Source of the DNA: Isoetes taiwanensis | Taxonomy: Eukaryota; Streptophyta; Lycopodiopsida; Isoetales; Isoetaceae | Length of the DNA: 64,000 bases | Assembly (NCBI GenBank): GCA_021234155.1 | Contig: JAJEKV010000075.1 | Location: 5,248,805-5,312,804, forward strand | Reading direction: 5' to 3' | Part shown: piece by piece, positions 43,386-54,484 of the stretch | Layout: every line of letters begins with the position of its first letter | Numbering within the stretch: position 1 is the first letter of the stretch | The notes under the pieces: model-generated | What the model was told of the DNA's origin: nothing | The model's database searches: none | The model's input: only the letters and a program-made list of their open reading frames with translations | Position numbers and translations under genes: made by a program

Positions 43386-44333
43386 TCAGCGATTGTCGAC
43401 GGAAATGATTTTGCCCGCTTCCAAGTCCATGGTGGCATTGAGGTGACCATCTGTGATGACTAACCGATCCGCGGCCCAAGAATGGATACTCTTGGCCCGG
43501 CGGAGAAAAGGTCTCACGACCAACATTTCATAATCATCCGGATCTTCTCCAGCCTTCCAAACACCAAATTCCAAGGGGAATCGGAGATCACCAATGTTGA
43601 TGTGAAGAAGAGGCGCGGACGCCTTTGAGGTCGCGTGGATATGGCCATTAGCCAATTTGATGTCATATGGGGCACGATATAGAGTTGTTTGATGCCCATT
43701 TGTTTGAGAGTTTATCCCGTGATGAGATTGACCGCTGCTACCTCCGCCAATTTGAACATGATTGACTTGTTGATTGCCCACCGTGGCATGTACCGTGGGG
43801 AGTAGAGGTAGCAACAGCCCCAACCAAAACGGTGGGAGTGGTAATGGTCCTTGAGAGCGTGACGTAGTTTCAAAAATTGTGGCCAAACTTAAAGGAATTT
43901 TGATTTTTGCTAGTTCCTCTTGGAGTTCCAGAGGCACATGAGAAAAAGGATCTGCGGGATCCACAGGTGCTGGAGTGCGTGGTAATGAAGCAGCAACTTC
44001 TTTGAATAGGTCAACCTCGGCAGCTATATTTGGATACGTCTGAGAGCGTGGAGGTTGAGACGTGGAAAGGGCTTCTTGTCTTTGTTGAGCTCGAGTAGTG
44101 GCATGAACATTAGCCAACGCGGCGGCCTTCGCCAGCCTTGCATGAGGTTCAAAATGCTTTGGCTTAACTTTAGGCATGACATGCATGAGTTTCTCCAAGT
44201 CGTGCAAAGTGAACCTTTTTTTCTTCTTCATGAGGTATGGTGTCGACAAAGCAAAAGGCAGGTTGCGTACCATTAGGAATAATGGGTAAGGGACGGACGC
44301 CCGGTCTAGCGCGCGGAAATCAAACCAACCCAA
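43386..44333 (-). CDS. element B aspartic protease segment (open ORF, partial polyprotein)
   Basis: A 315-codon open frame matching element A 9543-10388: HATTRAQQRQEALSTSQPP linker, retropepsin region QVNHVQIGGGSSGQSH (about residue 190) and YEMLVVRPF. Here the catalytic Asp position reads Gly (IGGGS versus IDGGS in A), so this copy would be inactive unless the base is wrong. The start shown is the first Met of the open stretch, not a true initiation site. Confidence 0.7.
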   Translation of the reverse strand: MGWFDFRALDRASVPYPLFLMVRNLPFALSTPYLMKKKKRFTLHDLEKLMHVMPKVKPKHFEPHARLAKAAALANVHATTRAQQRQEALSTSQPPRSQTYPNIAAEVDLFKEVAASLPRTPAPVDPADPFSHVPLELQEELAKIKIPLSLATIFETTSRSQGPLPLPPFWLGLLLPLLPTVHATVGNQQVNHVQIGGGSSGQSHHGINSQTNGHQTTLYRAPYDIKLANGHIHATSKASAPLLHINIGDLRFPLEFGVWKAGEDPDDYEMLVVRPFLRRAKSIHSWAADRLVITDGHLNATMDLEAGKIISVDNR

Positions 44334-46130
44334 TTTGATGGTCGGACCGGAGGATTAAGAGCCTGAAAAATTTCTCCCCGTGCTTGTTGATCCATCCGAG
44401 GTTGATTGGCGTGAGCTGGTTGATAGCGTGATTGCCGAGGGGCGTGAGGTGGCTTCTTCAAGAACAGACGCTGGCCTTGTTTGCCATTAGCAATCCAGAG
44501 TTGGTAGGCCGTGAGGCGGACCGGTGGTCTGATTTGTGCCGTGAAGCCGCACCGAACTTGTGGAAGTTGAGGACACGCCGGGTGGTATGACCCCATTCGT
44601 GATGCTGATAACACCTGAAGCCAAGGATCAAAAGGAGGACGGTGTTGGGTCCCCGCTGTTGCCCCCTGCTGATAGAGTTGATTGGGTTGCTACCGCAAAG
44701 GGTGGTCGCGATATATTGCGATTGGTGCCGAGGTGTGGTTTGCACTTGATAAACCATCTTGTTATGAAAGGTGTAGGATGGGTGCGAGTGCATTTCTTCC
44801 GCGGCATGATTGCACATGTTGCATCTTTTACAATGAGGCGGCCATTGGTGGAGTTGCACTCATTCGCCAAGTGGCCTTGATATTTACGTGATATGGCACC
44901 GTGATCCGACCGGCCGCTGGATTGGCGGTTGAGGTTGAACAGCCAGCCCGGGGAACCATGATGGGTGGAATGAAAGGAGCTCCCCAAGAGCCACGCCACG
45001 GAGGAAACATTGACCGAAAGTGATTGACAAGATCGATAGCCCGCTCCAAGGTCTTCTGCCAGTATTCACCATGAGTCGGATAGCCGAGGAAGTCCTTGGA
45101 GAAACCAGACCAAGATCCGGATCTGCGGTGGGGTATTCCTTGAGTTTGCCGAAAGCGTAATGTGAAGTCGACCGCAAAATCCGCGCGCACTGCGGGCTCT
45201 TGTTGAAGGTCATTGAGTTGCTTGAGATGAAGCTGATCATCATCCGCGGGTCCCATAGTGAGAAAGAAAAGCGCTCTCATTTCGACCAATCTTGTTTCCA
45301 AAGGGCCTTTGTTGGACATGAGCCATTGATGGGGAGCCACGCAGTTGTGGTGGAAAAGATGTGGAATTTTAGTTGAGGTTGCGCATGACCATTCAGACAG
45401 CCGAGCCTCAAATTCTTCCATGTGGGCCCCGAGCACTTTGGTCTAAGGGTTTGCCTTCGTGTTGCCAAAGGTAGGATAAGTCACTTAAGGGTCCGGAAGG
45501 TAGAGGTAAAAGTGTCGGGCTGGACAGAACATGATAGTGAGGATATTGAGGTGGAGTTAGCGGTGGCATGGTGCCCGAAAAGACCCCGATGAAGGGGTTA
45601 TGGAGGAGGTGGAGGTACCGGGAGGTGCCCGATCATTGGTTTTGAGGCGGTGAAGGTTGTAAATAGGAAGAGTGGTGGAAATGTAGGGAAAGGAAATTCC
45701 CCGGTAGGCGAAAAAAGAGACATGTGGATATCCCCCCCACCGGGGGAGATGATGGTTGTGAAGGAAGAGGCGATGGCCCAAGAGTGATGAATGTAGGCAT
45801 GATCGTGGGTATGAAAGTAAGGTTGAGAAGGTTGAGCCCGATAGGGCTCCCCGAGAAGTGATGAGGTGACCGAGGTCAGGAGCAATGTTTGCACGCTTGG
45901 GCGGGGCGGGGACGCAGACAGACACGAGGGTGGTGGCACCGACTGAGCCCGAGACCAATGTGGCCACCCTCAATGTCGTGTAAGCTGATCCATACATGTC
46001 GCGTAATTTTCCTTCGATGATGTCGCCCAAGCCAGATGCCGTCGAGAAAGGAGTTCTTTCTCGGGCGTGAAGTTTTGGACGCATTATGGGCATGTAAGAA
46101 AGAAATGAGGATCGAATCGCACCCGCATCG
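44334..46130 (-). pseudogene. element B gag remnant
   Basis: Capsid-like fragments (HMEEFEARLSEWSCATSTK near 45400) and a knuckle region KYQGHLANECNSTNG (near 44870), whose first two cysteines are lost to a frame change. Then an NHAAEEMHSH cluster. Colinear with element A 10389-12420. Confidence 0.65.
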
Positions 46131-46138
46131 GGCGATGT

Positions 46139-46729
46139 TGTTTGGGGTCCGGGTTCGAACGCTTACAAGACAACCCTCCGTGGAGGACCCTTGATCTAAC
46201 AGAGAATCCGGGGACTATGTCACGCGGGATTTGCAAGAAAAGAACAAGAAGAAGAAAACGTAACAAAAGAGAACAATGAGAGGAAAATGATAAGCTTCCT
46301 TGATATCAATGATGAACATACATGAGCTCGCGAATCGAGAGAAGATCAAGAGAGACAAGACTCAAAACTCATCTAAAAACTCATGTGCTAGCTCTACTTA
46401 TATATATAGTACAATGGCCTTTTGGCCCAATATAGACACTCGGGATCGATCTCTGCGTCACTCCCTCGAAGGAGGCCCGACGCAGGAATGTTGGCGGTGC
46501 CTCTTGAAGTGCTCTAGAATCACGCCGACGCCGACGGGCGGTGACGGGTCGCCACTTGTCCGAAGCGGCGCTCTTGTTGACGGACGCAGTGCTTTGACCA
46601 AGGCGGGTTCGGGTTTGGTCTTCATTGGGCCTTGGACGACCGACCATCGCGGCCTCGCCTCAGGATCCTTGAGCTTGACTTGTCCGTCAGATGTATGAAT
46701 AGTCCCGCACTGTGAGGCACAGACTAACA
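46139..46729 (-). repeat. element B 5' LTR
   Basis: 591 bp, ends GACTAACA at 46729 and is followed by TSD ATGTC (46730-46734). The internal side gives minus-strand TCGCCCGATGCGGGTGCGAT as primer-binding-site position. Confidence 0.9.
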
Positions 46730-46734
46730 ATGTC

Positions 46735-47015
46735 AATATATAAGTATATATCAATAATATAATTAGATTGTGGTTGAAGGGACCACCCCTATAAACAAAG
46801 GAAAACCTATCTAGAAGGGAACCTATCATGACTATAGTTTGCAATTCATTGCGCATAAGGAATGGTCAAATTCCCATTATAGCCGGTAGACTAACGCAGC
46901 CTATCAACTACATGCCTTCACAAAGAATTCGTGGTCATGTCAACATCAACAATACACCACGCCCTAGAGAACGTAAGGTGATCTCATCATCGGTAACTAT
47001 TATAAAATAATGCAT
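46735..47015 (-). other. element C 3' internal region, right fragment
   Basis: Untranslated part of C between the chromodomain stop (47016) and the B insertion; continues at 25645. AT-rich, no ORF recognised. Confidence 0.6.
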
Positions 47016-47345
47016 CTACCCCTCTATTGCATGATTCACGCTAATGAAGCCTTCAAGCTTACCGAGCGGGTTGATAGCATCGTTGATGGTGCGGCCTTGA
47101 GACTCGCGCATGAAATCCGGATAGTGCTTCTCAAGATTTATCTTCATCACCCAGGTAGCATCTTCAACTGGTAAGTGTTTCCACTTAACCAAGTATTGCA
47201 ACATTTGAGTCCTTCTGGTTTGTTTATAAGCTCGATCAAGAAGAGCCTCATGCACTATCTCCAATTGCTCCTCTGTCATTTCTAGGAGGGTTGGGGTATC
47301 CAAAACCTCCTCTGGATCAGGGGTGTGTTGCTTCAGAAGACTCAC
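47016..47345 (-). CDS. element C chromodomain (C-terminal end of integrase)
   Basis: A 109-codon open segment with the chromodomain signature YLVKWKHLPVEDATWV followed by LEKHYPDF. Chromovirus integrases end in such a domain, which directs insertion toward particular chromatin. It is joined to the integrase core after a frame change near 47345-47480. Stop at 47016. Confidence 0.85.
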   Translation of the reverse strand: MSLLKQHTPDPEEVLDTPTLLEMTEEQLEIVHEALLDRAYKQTRRTQMLQYLVKWKHLPVEDATWVMKINLEKHYPDFMRESQGRTINDAINPLGKLEGFISVNHAIEG

Positions 47346-47482
47346 GTAAGACCTTGTGGATCTTCAAGCGGGGTGGCAAATCCAAGCGATATGCCTGTTC
47401 TCCAACACGCTCAGCAATCTTGAACGCCCAGCCCATCTCGGTGCCAACTTCTTGCAGTTACCAATCTTAAGCTTGGCTTGTT

Positions 47483-48484
47483 TTACTTTGATCTTAAGCC
47501 AAACCGATTCGCGCCACCCGAAGACTCGTGGGGGTTCTCAGGTTTATCCGCCACACTCTTCTGACGACTGCGTGCAGCTAATAAGTAGCCACGAACTTCT
47601 TCAACCAAAGCTTGCATTTCCAGAAGGAGTTGTTGAGAAACCTCCACTTTAGAAACAGGGTTATGCCATGTGTCTGGAGTAAGACATTGATATCCATAAT
47701 TTATCATAAAGGGAGACATTCTGGAGGATTTCTATTTCATGCTGTTGTAGGCAAACTCTACCAGATAAATATAGTCAGCCCATTGTGATTGCTTACTCCA
47801 CACATAACTTCGTAGCATATCTTCTATAATACGATTGGTACGCTCTGTCTGACCATCCGTCTGAGGATGATATGATGTACTCATAGCAAGCTTGGTCTGG
47901 ATAGTGGCGAAGAAATCCTTCCAGAATGCACTTACAAATTTGGGATCCCTGTCGGATACAATAACTCTTGGCATTCCGTGCAACCTGAAAATCTCCTTTG
48001 CAAAAAGCAGGGCGGTGTCGAAGACGGTGTCGGTGGTGCGACATGGCAAGAAATGAGCCATTTTCGACAATTTGTCGACCACTACCATCAATGCGTCATA
48101 TCCACGGAGAGTACGTGGAAGGCCCACAATGAAGTCCATAGTTATCACTTCCCACTTTGTGTTGGGCACATCCAAAGGTTGTAATACTCCTGGAACTCTT
48201 AATTGCTCAGCCTTGGTTTGTTGACACACTTGACACTGCTTAATGTATCTAGCAATATCCTTTTTCATCGAAGGCCAAAAATAACTGGATCGGATCTTGA
48301 AGTAAGTTTTCATAAAACCTGCATGTACAGCTATAGGGCTGTTGTGTATGTCATGGAGAATCAGCTTACGTACTCCTGAAGTCTCAGGTACACACAACTT
48401 ATCCTTGTAATATAACAAGTTGCCCTCTTTCTTATAGGAACGAAAGCTTCCCCGCTTTTTATGCATATCGGCTTCTTTATTCAA
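47483..48484 (-). pseudogene. element C integrase core
   Basis: A 250-codon frame (47732-48484) holds the HHCC finger (HDIHN...HAGFMKTYF...CQVCQQTK) and the D,D-35-E core: TMDFIVGLP, IVSDRDPKF, YHPQTDGQTERTNR. After a stop at 47732 the next frame (47483-47719) continues with SPFMINYGYQ. All three catalytic residues are readable, so damage is limited to one frame break. Confidence 0.85.
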
Positions 48485-48655
48485 GCTATCCCAAACATCA
48501 CGTAATCTCGGATCCGCGGGCCAAGGTCTGTTTCTATTTGTTTCCCAAACTCACCGGGTGAGTGTGGAAATTGCATTACAATGGGTCCGGTTACTAAGGG
48601 ATGGCGTGATAACGATCCAAGAACCACATTGTGCTTCCTGTGCTTATACATAATC

Positions 48656-50184
48656 TCAAATCAGATTCTTCCAAAAATTCCATCCATCTTTCTCGACGGA
48701 GGTTGAGATTCTACTGGTGGATAAATAACGGAGACTCGATGATCCGTGATCCAACTGAAATCTTCTACCAAGAAGGTAGTGTCTCCAAATACGCAGAGAG
48801 CTTGGACAATCGCTAACAACTCCTCGATCATGGGTAGGGTATCGCCGCTTGTCGCTCATTTTCTTTGAATCATATGCGATAACTCTCCCCTCCGCGATTA
48901 GGACCCCACCGTAGCAATCTTACTAGCATCGGTTGCCACTAGCTTATCCTTTTCGGGGATCGTGCAATGTGAGGACTGGTGTAGACGCTAAAGCATCCTT
49001 AAGCTTTTTGAACCCTACCGAACTTTGGCTTTCCAATGTTCCATCCAATCCTTCACCTTCTCGTGTTTTTGTGAGATCAAGAAGAGGTGCGGCAATTGTT
49101 GCAAAATCCTTAACAAATTTCCGATAATATCCTGCTAGTCCCAAGAAACTTCGGACTTCCGAGACATTACCGAATAGGCCAATCCCTCATCGCTTCTATC
49201 TTTGCCGCGATCTGAAGCAATTCCCCATCGAAATGATATGTCCCAAGTAATCCACCTTGGGGTGGCAAACTTGCACTTAGAGAACTTGGCAAAGAGCTGA
49301 TGACGCCCGAAAGCTTTTGTAGGGCCAACCTAAGATGTTGCTCATGCTCCTTCAAAGTTTTACTATAGATGAGAATGTCGCCAAAGAAAATAACAACAAA
49401 GTCATCTAAGTATTGGCTAAGACGCCATTCATCAACCGCATGAAAGTTGCAGGGGCATTAGTTAATCCAAAAGGCATAACGGTAAACTCATAATGCCCAT
49501 ATCTAGTGCGAAAAGCAGATTTATGGATGTCCTCCTCCTTTATCCTTATCTGGTGATATCCGGAGCGTAAATCAATTTTGAGAAATATTTGGCCCCTTGC
49601 AACCGGGTCCATTAGATCATCGCCTCTAGGCAAAAAGCATAGCGATTCTTGATGGTATGCTTATTGAGCTGCCTATAATCAATACACATCCTCAAGGAGC
49701 CATCCTTTTTCTTAACAAAAAGGATAGGAGTGCCAAAAGGTGAGACACTAGGCCGGATGAACCCTAGGTTTAATAACTCCTGAAGTTGCTTTTTAAGCTC
49801 TGCCAATTCTGGGGGACTCATGCGGTACGGGGCCTTGCTGGTAGGCTTAGTACCCGGTTCTAGAGCTATCTCACATTCAACACCTCTAAAAGGAGGAAGT
49901 TTCTGAATCTCATCTGGAAAAAGGTCGCTGAATTCTCGGAGAAGACTAGCAATCCCCTTTGGCAAGGTATCGATCACCTGCTTCTGCTTAGCATCCGACT
50001 CAACGGAGGCAAGTCTAATGACGCAGAGGAGCTTATCCTTGCGTATAGCTTTTTCTAACTGCCTGATTGACATAGACTGCATAATAGGGTTGAAGAGATC
50101 ACCTTTTATAGTCACGCGGGCTCCATTGGCGTTGAAGGTAACCTCCCCGCTTCGCAGCCTATATTGGCCTTTGCGAGATGCCAA
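48656..50184 (-). pseudogene. element C reverse transcriptase and RNase H
   Basis: RT N-terminal half open at 49612-50184 ([40 protein letters not shown]). RT continues at 49406-49633 ([34 protein letters not shown]) and to 49167, where the catalytic YxDD region falls in a broken stretch. RNase H lies at 48656-49144 (LAGYYRKFVKDFA ends RT thumb). At least three frame changes. Confidence 0.85.
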
Positions 50185-50189
50185 AATTC

Positions 50190-50890
50190 CATACCAACAA
50201 TAAGATCATATTTACCAATATCCATTAGCTCGGCACCCAATGCAACTGGTGCACCTGGCAACTGCATCTTAAGGTTTATGCGGCGGCCGTGAGTTTATGC
50301 GGCGGCCGTGAGTGACTGGCTTTGGTCGGGATCTCAACGTTTCTAGCTGCAATACCTGGGCCATTCTAGGAGAAGCAAAATTATGTGTACTTCCCCGTGA
50401 TCCATCAAAATTATGAAAGGCTTACCGCCTACTTGGCCTATGGTGGAAATAATGTATGTCGGCTTTCAACATTGCCGCCCAATGGCTGCAAGGATATGAG
50501 ACGACCGGAATGTACTCGGAGCCTCGCCCTCTATTGTAGTGTAGACTCCGTGATCGCCCCAATCAAGATCGGCCATGGCCACCGGGCAGTCAAGGTGGAC
50601 GGGCGGGCAATTCTCGCATGTAGTGCCCGGGTCGCATACACTGTAACATGCCTTATCTCTACGTGAATCTGATCTCGGGCGCCTTTTGGGAATAGATCAG
50701 AAGAGATTCAACTTCCTTTGCCGACATTATTCGGGTTTTGCGGGCATGTTGAAGGTGACTTTCTTTTCGGGCGGGCGAAGAGTTTCGGCGAGAGGGCCCC
50801 CGACTTGGTGAGCGGGTTTGTAAGGTGTGGACGGGCCGGTCGCGCAGTAAGGAGCAGGACGCTGACATCGGTTCCTTGGCGTGTCCTCCT
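50190..50890 (-). pseudogene. element C protease/nucleocapsid region, degraded
   Basis: By position this should encode the zinc knuckle and retropepsin between gag and RT. Readable minus-strand words are few. A GGCGGCCGTGAGT... duplication occurs at 50281-50312 (GTTTATGCGGCGGCCGTGAG twice). No active-site motif could be confirmed. Confidence 0.4.
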
Positions 50891-50896
50891 CGAGGC

Positions 50897-51753
50897 TTAA
50901 CGCCTTAGCCTCCGCTTCAAGAATCGATTGGGGTCTATGGCCTTGACCATTCGCTTAATGGATGGGGCCAACCCTTCAATGTAGCCCTCCACCGCCCTCT
51001 TTTCATTCATCCCTCGGTAATCGCATGTACCAAAGCGCATGAACTCATCAAGATAGGCCCGAATCGACATACCCTTCGCTTCTAGCCTATAGAAGGTCCG
51101 GATCTGTTGGCATTTGTGCGCACGAGGCACATAATGTGACTTAAAAGCCTTTGGCAAACTTTTTTGAACTTGCACCTCGCTTCGTTGTGTGCTTGGCTCG
51201 CATAGCCCTTCCACCAAATATGGGCAGCTCCTCGTAGAAGGTTTGTGGTGGCAACCTTTCCTCGTATCCTTTTCGGCCATTCCATAGGATTTTCCAACTC
51301 CTTCATCTCGCCGAGCCAGACTCGTGATTCAGCCCACTTTCTAGCTTTTCCATCAAATTGGGCCAATTTTCTCGCTTTTTCCATATAATCGGTTATGGTC
51401 AGATCAACGCTTTTTCGGGTACTCCTTGTCTCGACGATGTGCATGGCCATCAGGTGACATAGACGACTCTGAGGACTCAGAAGTTGCTGACTGAGATGAT
51501 GTGGCACTGTCCCTAGAGGAACCCCGATGACGCTTGGAACGGTGCCTCTTCTGCACGGTGCGTGGATCGATTCAAAAGTGTAAGGCTGGCCGTGGTGGGG
51601 ACTTGGCGGTAACGGAGGTAACTCTGGTCCATCCTCCTGGACATGCTGCGGTGGGTTGGTATTCAGCACATAAGTCTGCAACTCAACTAGTTGCCTCTTC
51701 ATCAACATAAGTTCCTGCTCAGGGGTTAACCTACTGGCATTCGAGGGTGTCTG
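50897..51753 (-). pseudogene. element C gag
   Basis: Minus-strand frame from a TGA at 51754 (RLTPEQELMLMKRQLVELQ) through 51082, with the capsid-like segment KVATTNLLRGAAHIWWKGYA. It then shifts to 50897-51280 (SIRAYLDEFMRF, RAVEGYIEGLAPSIKRMV), the conserved C-terminal part of Retrotrans_gag. Gag forms the particle that packages the element RNA. Confidence 0.75.
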
Positions 51754-52043
51754 TCAGGCGGCGTTGCGTGCACCGTCTATATTGAGCATAAGAAGATATA
51801 AGCAGAATTTCAACAACATCAAGTCCCACAATAAGATCATTTCGGGTAGTACTGAAGTAAGAGTGAATAAGAGAAGACAAGAGAGAAGATTTTGATTATA
51901 AGTCAAAACAACTGTTACATAGAAGAACTTCACACTGAAGATAGTTATCAACTTAAAGTCATATAATACACAAGTGGATCTTATACATGGCCACTTCCTT
52001 AGTCACACTGAACATAGTACAACAAAACTGAGGGCGTCTGGAC
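51754..52043. other. junction between element C gag and the orphan exon
   Basis: On the minus strand, the stop of the 52044-52509 frame is followed by AT-rich DNA that could be a 3' UTR. A CTCAATATAG acceptor-like word lies just before the gag frame (near 51777). Where element C really begins is unclear; no LTR or target duplication was found here. Confidence 0.35.
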
Positions 52044-52509
52044 CTAGGGGTTCGCGAAAGGGTACATAATGGAATAACGAACACTTTCACGTACAGCTCT
52101 GATGAGCTTGTAACGTGCCCAGGCCTGGACGATGACAGGCTGATAATCCCATGTGGGGCTAATAATAAGGAGATTGAAAAGCCTCCTTAATGCATAGAAG
52201 ATTTGCCACAGGTGGTCATTGGCATCCTCGAAAGCTTCGTGCCTGGACATACTCCAATAGTCCAATGTGCGGCGAAGGGTCTGTTTCAGGTCGTCGAAGG
52301 CCCGTTCTCGGAGGATATTAATTACCTCCATACCCTTGTCAGGATCATAAGGCTCTTGCGGCTCTTCGGGTTCATCCATCTCATCGTCACCCTCCCGTTC
52401 CGGGTATTCCCCATATCTTTGGCCGTAGTCTTGTTCGGGAGGCCCTTGATCATCCATTCTTATCAGGTCGGTGATCCTTTCTTCGTACTCCTCAAGTGTT
52501 TCTTCTGCA
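52044..52509 (-). CDS. orphan acidic protein, exon with 3' splice-site-like start
   Basis: An open frame of 137 codons from ATG 52455-52457, extendable upstream without stop to TCGTCTTGCAG (about 52510-52520), a good plant splice acceptor. The N-terminus is strongly acidic (EETLEEYEERITDL, DDEMDEPEEPQEP). The rest is predicted helical (NILRERAFDDLKQTLRRTL, YALRRLFNLLII). The family is not recognised. The upstream side is where element D was inserted, so its donor exon may be the ORF at 59849-61258 on the same strand. It could instead be an extra ORF of element C. Confidence 0.5.
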
Positions 52510-52629
52510 AGACGACAGGAATAAATATATATACATTGAACAATTTCCTTCTACTCCAACTTTAAGGAAGATAATTAAGCATTAAAAGTTTTCAACAGTA
52601 CAAGAAACATAAGGAGATATCGTGAACAT
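52510..52629 (-). other. putative intron, distal part
   Basis: Pyrimidine-rich minus-strand sequence leading to TTGCAG at the orphan exon. Target-duplication copy AACAT at 52625-52629 marks the edge of element D. Confidence 0.4.
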
Positions 52630-53415
52630 TGTAGACGGTTTTGTGTGTGTAGGAACAACATAGCCAGCAGATAATTCATTATCAATACACAGGGAGTTGA
52701 ACCCAGGTATCCAGATATATAGCGATAAGGATTTAAAGATTCACAGCAGACATTTCATAACAAGTAATATGATAATGAACCAGAGTTATATTCCATAGTT
52801 TCAGATCTGAATACACAAAATATTCAACAACATTTCTCCAGTATAAGCTATAATCACAGACAGTTTGATAACCGGAACCATATTCACAGTTTTAAAATTG
52901 AATAACAAAATACTTGATGGACTTATCTCTGAATAGCACAAATGCAAGAACTCCAGGAGATCTTCTGGAAGACTAGCAAGGGTTCTTCAAGATTCTCGCC
53001 AGCCAGGATTCGGGTGGAAGGATTCGCCCGCCGTGCTACTCTCAATGCCGCCTCCCCTTCAAGCGATGGTCCGCTCTCCTATGGCGCAGCCCTCCCTTCG
53101 CTCCGCTCTCCGCAGAACCGTAACCTCGCTTCTTCTCAGATTCATACCTTTTCAATTCGAATTAGGGCTTTTGCTCCTAGCCCTTAGATCATTTCAATCT
53201 CCATCCTTGGTTTTATTTTAATAACATCTCTTTCTTCAACCATTCAAATAATATAACCCCTACAAGGTTTATAACTTCAGATAACATCCCCACATGCCAA
53301 TATTGCTAATATGACCCGTTTTGTAAAACTTAGCATGGTAAGATCACATGGCATTGCTCCTTTGATCACATTTTCACTCAAAATGCACAATTTTGAACAA
53401 ATTATTCCTTCTACA
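52630..53415 (-). repeat. element D 3' LTR
   Basis: 786 bp, TG...CA. Contains two short plus-strand frames that are shadows. No strong polypurine tract precedes it on the minus strand (only GTTAGGGGAATAA). Confidence 0.9.
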
Positions 53416-54484
53416 TTATTCCCCTAACAAATAACTCGACGTTCCGACGAGTTCTTCAAGCTTGTTCTTCATGAACAAACATATTCTTTCAAACTTTGCT
53501 TCAACAATACTCAAAGTCTTCACACTTCAAGTACACAACATTCAATAGTCTTCCATTTTCCTAACATTCCATAACATACCAATCTCCCAATATTCTATAA
53601 ATCATAATAAGAACATTGCAACTTAACGAAGCTCAGAATCCAAACCTCTTCAAGTCTACCCCCATTGCCTCTCATGGCATTCCATTTTTTTTCATGATAA
53701 TTTTGTCACTTCAAGGGTGGCAAATTCCATCCGGGCGTGACTCTCTATCGCAACCTCAAGAGATGGCGCTCCATCCCCCACTCTTCCTTCTACCTTTTGG
53801 ATTATTTGTTTATTGGACTCTTTTACTACACGAACTTGCTGGGATGGGAAAATGGCCAGCAATATGGGAAATGGAAAACAATGGTAAAGAAACAGTGTTC
53901 ATGGTTGGTAGGCCAACTAAAAATAGATGAACATGAAATGATAGAAAAAAGGATGCTCCTGCAGCGAAAAAACAACGTTAGTAGAACCTATGGCTGCTAA
54001 GATGGTGAAGATGATTGCAGACTTTATGAGTTGAAGGATATGAATGAGTGTAGATGAATGAATTGAATAATCACGGAGAAAAGCAGATGACCCTGTCATG
54101 GTAACAATATCAAAAAATTAGTACAATAATTGCTGCCTGGTGGTAAAGCTTATATGGCAGACTTTGATGTATTGAATGGGGTGGATGAGTGTACAATGAA
54201 ATGGATTGATTCTGATGGAGAAAAAGCAAATGCACCTGCCAATGGAAACAAAAATAGTTAACAAAACAAGATGCTGCCTTGATGCGGAGCTGATTGGCAG
54301 TCTTAATGGATTGATGTGAAGCGAGAGAATAGAAAATGAGATGAATTTGATATAGCAATGGAAGACAAGCTGATGGATTATCAGAAAAAATGATTTTTTA
54401 TTTCTTCTTTATTTTTTATTTTTTTTTTTCAACAATAGTACTACCCCCCTTTTATTTATTCATCGTCCCGATGAATACTACACC
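53416..54484 (-). other. element D 3' noncoding region with about 140-bp imperfect tandem repeats
   Basis: Where integrase is expected there is no coding sequence. Units share TGGCAGACTTTGATG-like starts at 54013, 54154 and 54293 (spacings about 141 and 139 bp), a GATGAGTGTA word and a GCTGCCT word; a fourth, weaker unit precedes them. The segment next to pol (54390-54440) is T-rich. Confidence 0.7.

Larger units (their letters stand above)
25646..46729 (-). mobile_element. Ty3/gypsy LTR retrotransposon B, same family as A, carrying a nested TIR element
   Basis: LTRs 25646-26253 and 46139-46729 with TGTTTGGGG start and GACTAACA end, and exact 5-bp duplication ATGTC on both sides. Minus-strand gag, protease, RT/RNase H, integrase and a downstream accessory ORF match element A block by block. 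The LTR pair differs mainly by short indels. A 9988-bp insertion (28018-38005) interrupts the accessory ORF. Without it the element is about 11.1 kb, the same as A. Confidence 0.92.
23651..51760 (-). mobile_element. Ty3/gypsy chromodomain element C, split by element B; 5' LTR not found
   Basis: Minus-strand order from right: gag (50897-51753), protease (50190-50890), RT/RNase H (48656-50184), integrase (47483-48484), chromodomain (47016-47345), then the 3' internal region (46735-47015 continuing at 25337-25645), polypurine tract and 3' LTR (23651-25320). Element B sits in the 3' internal region with an exact ATGTC duplication, so the 3' LTR now lies 21 kb from pol. No matching LTR was seen between 51760 and 64000. 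The 5' end is therefore deleted, or lies beyond the window if the orphan ORFs to the right belong to it. The chromodomain places it in the chromovirus group. Confidence 0.75.

Noticed and set aside
54009-54360. Possible integrase remnant in the element D 3' region
   Set aside because: No HHCC or D,D-35-E words in any minus frame; the segment is explained by tandem repeats.
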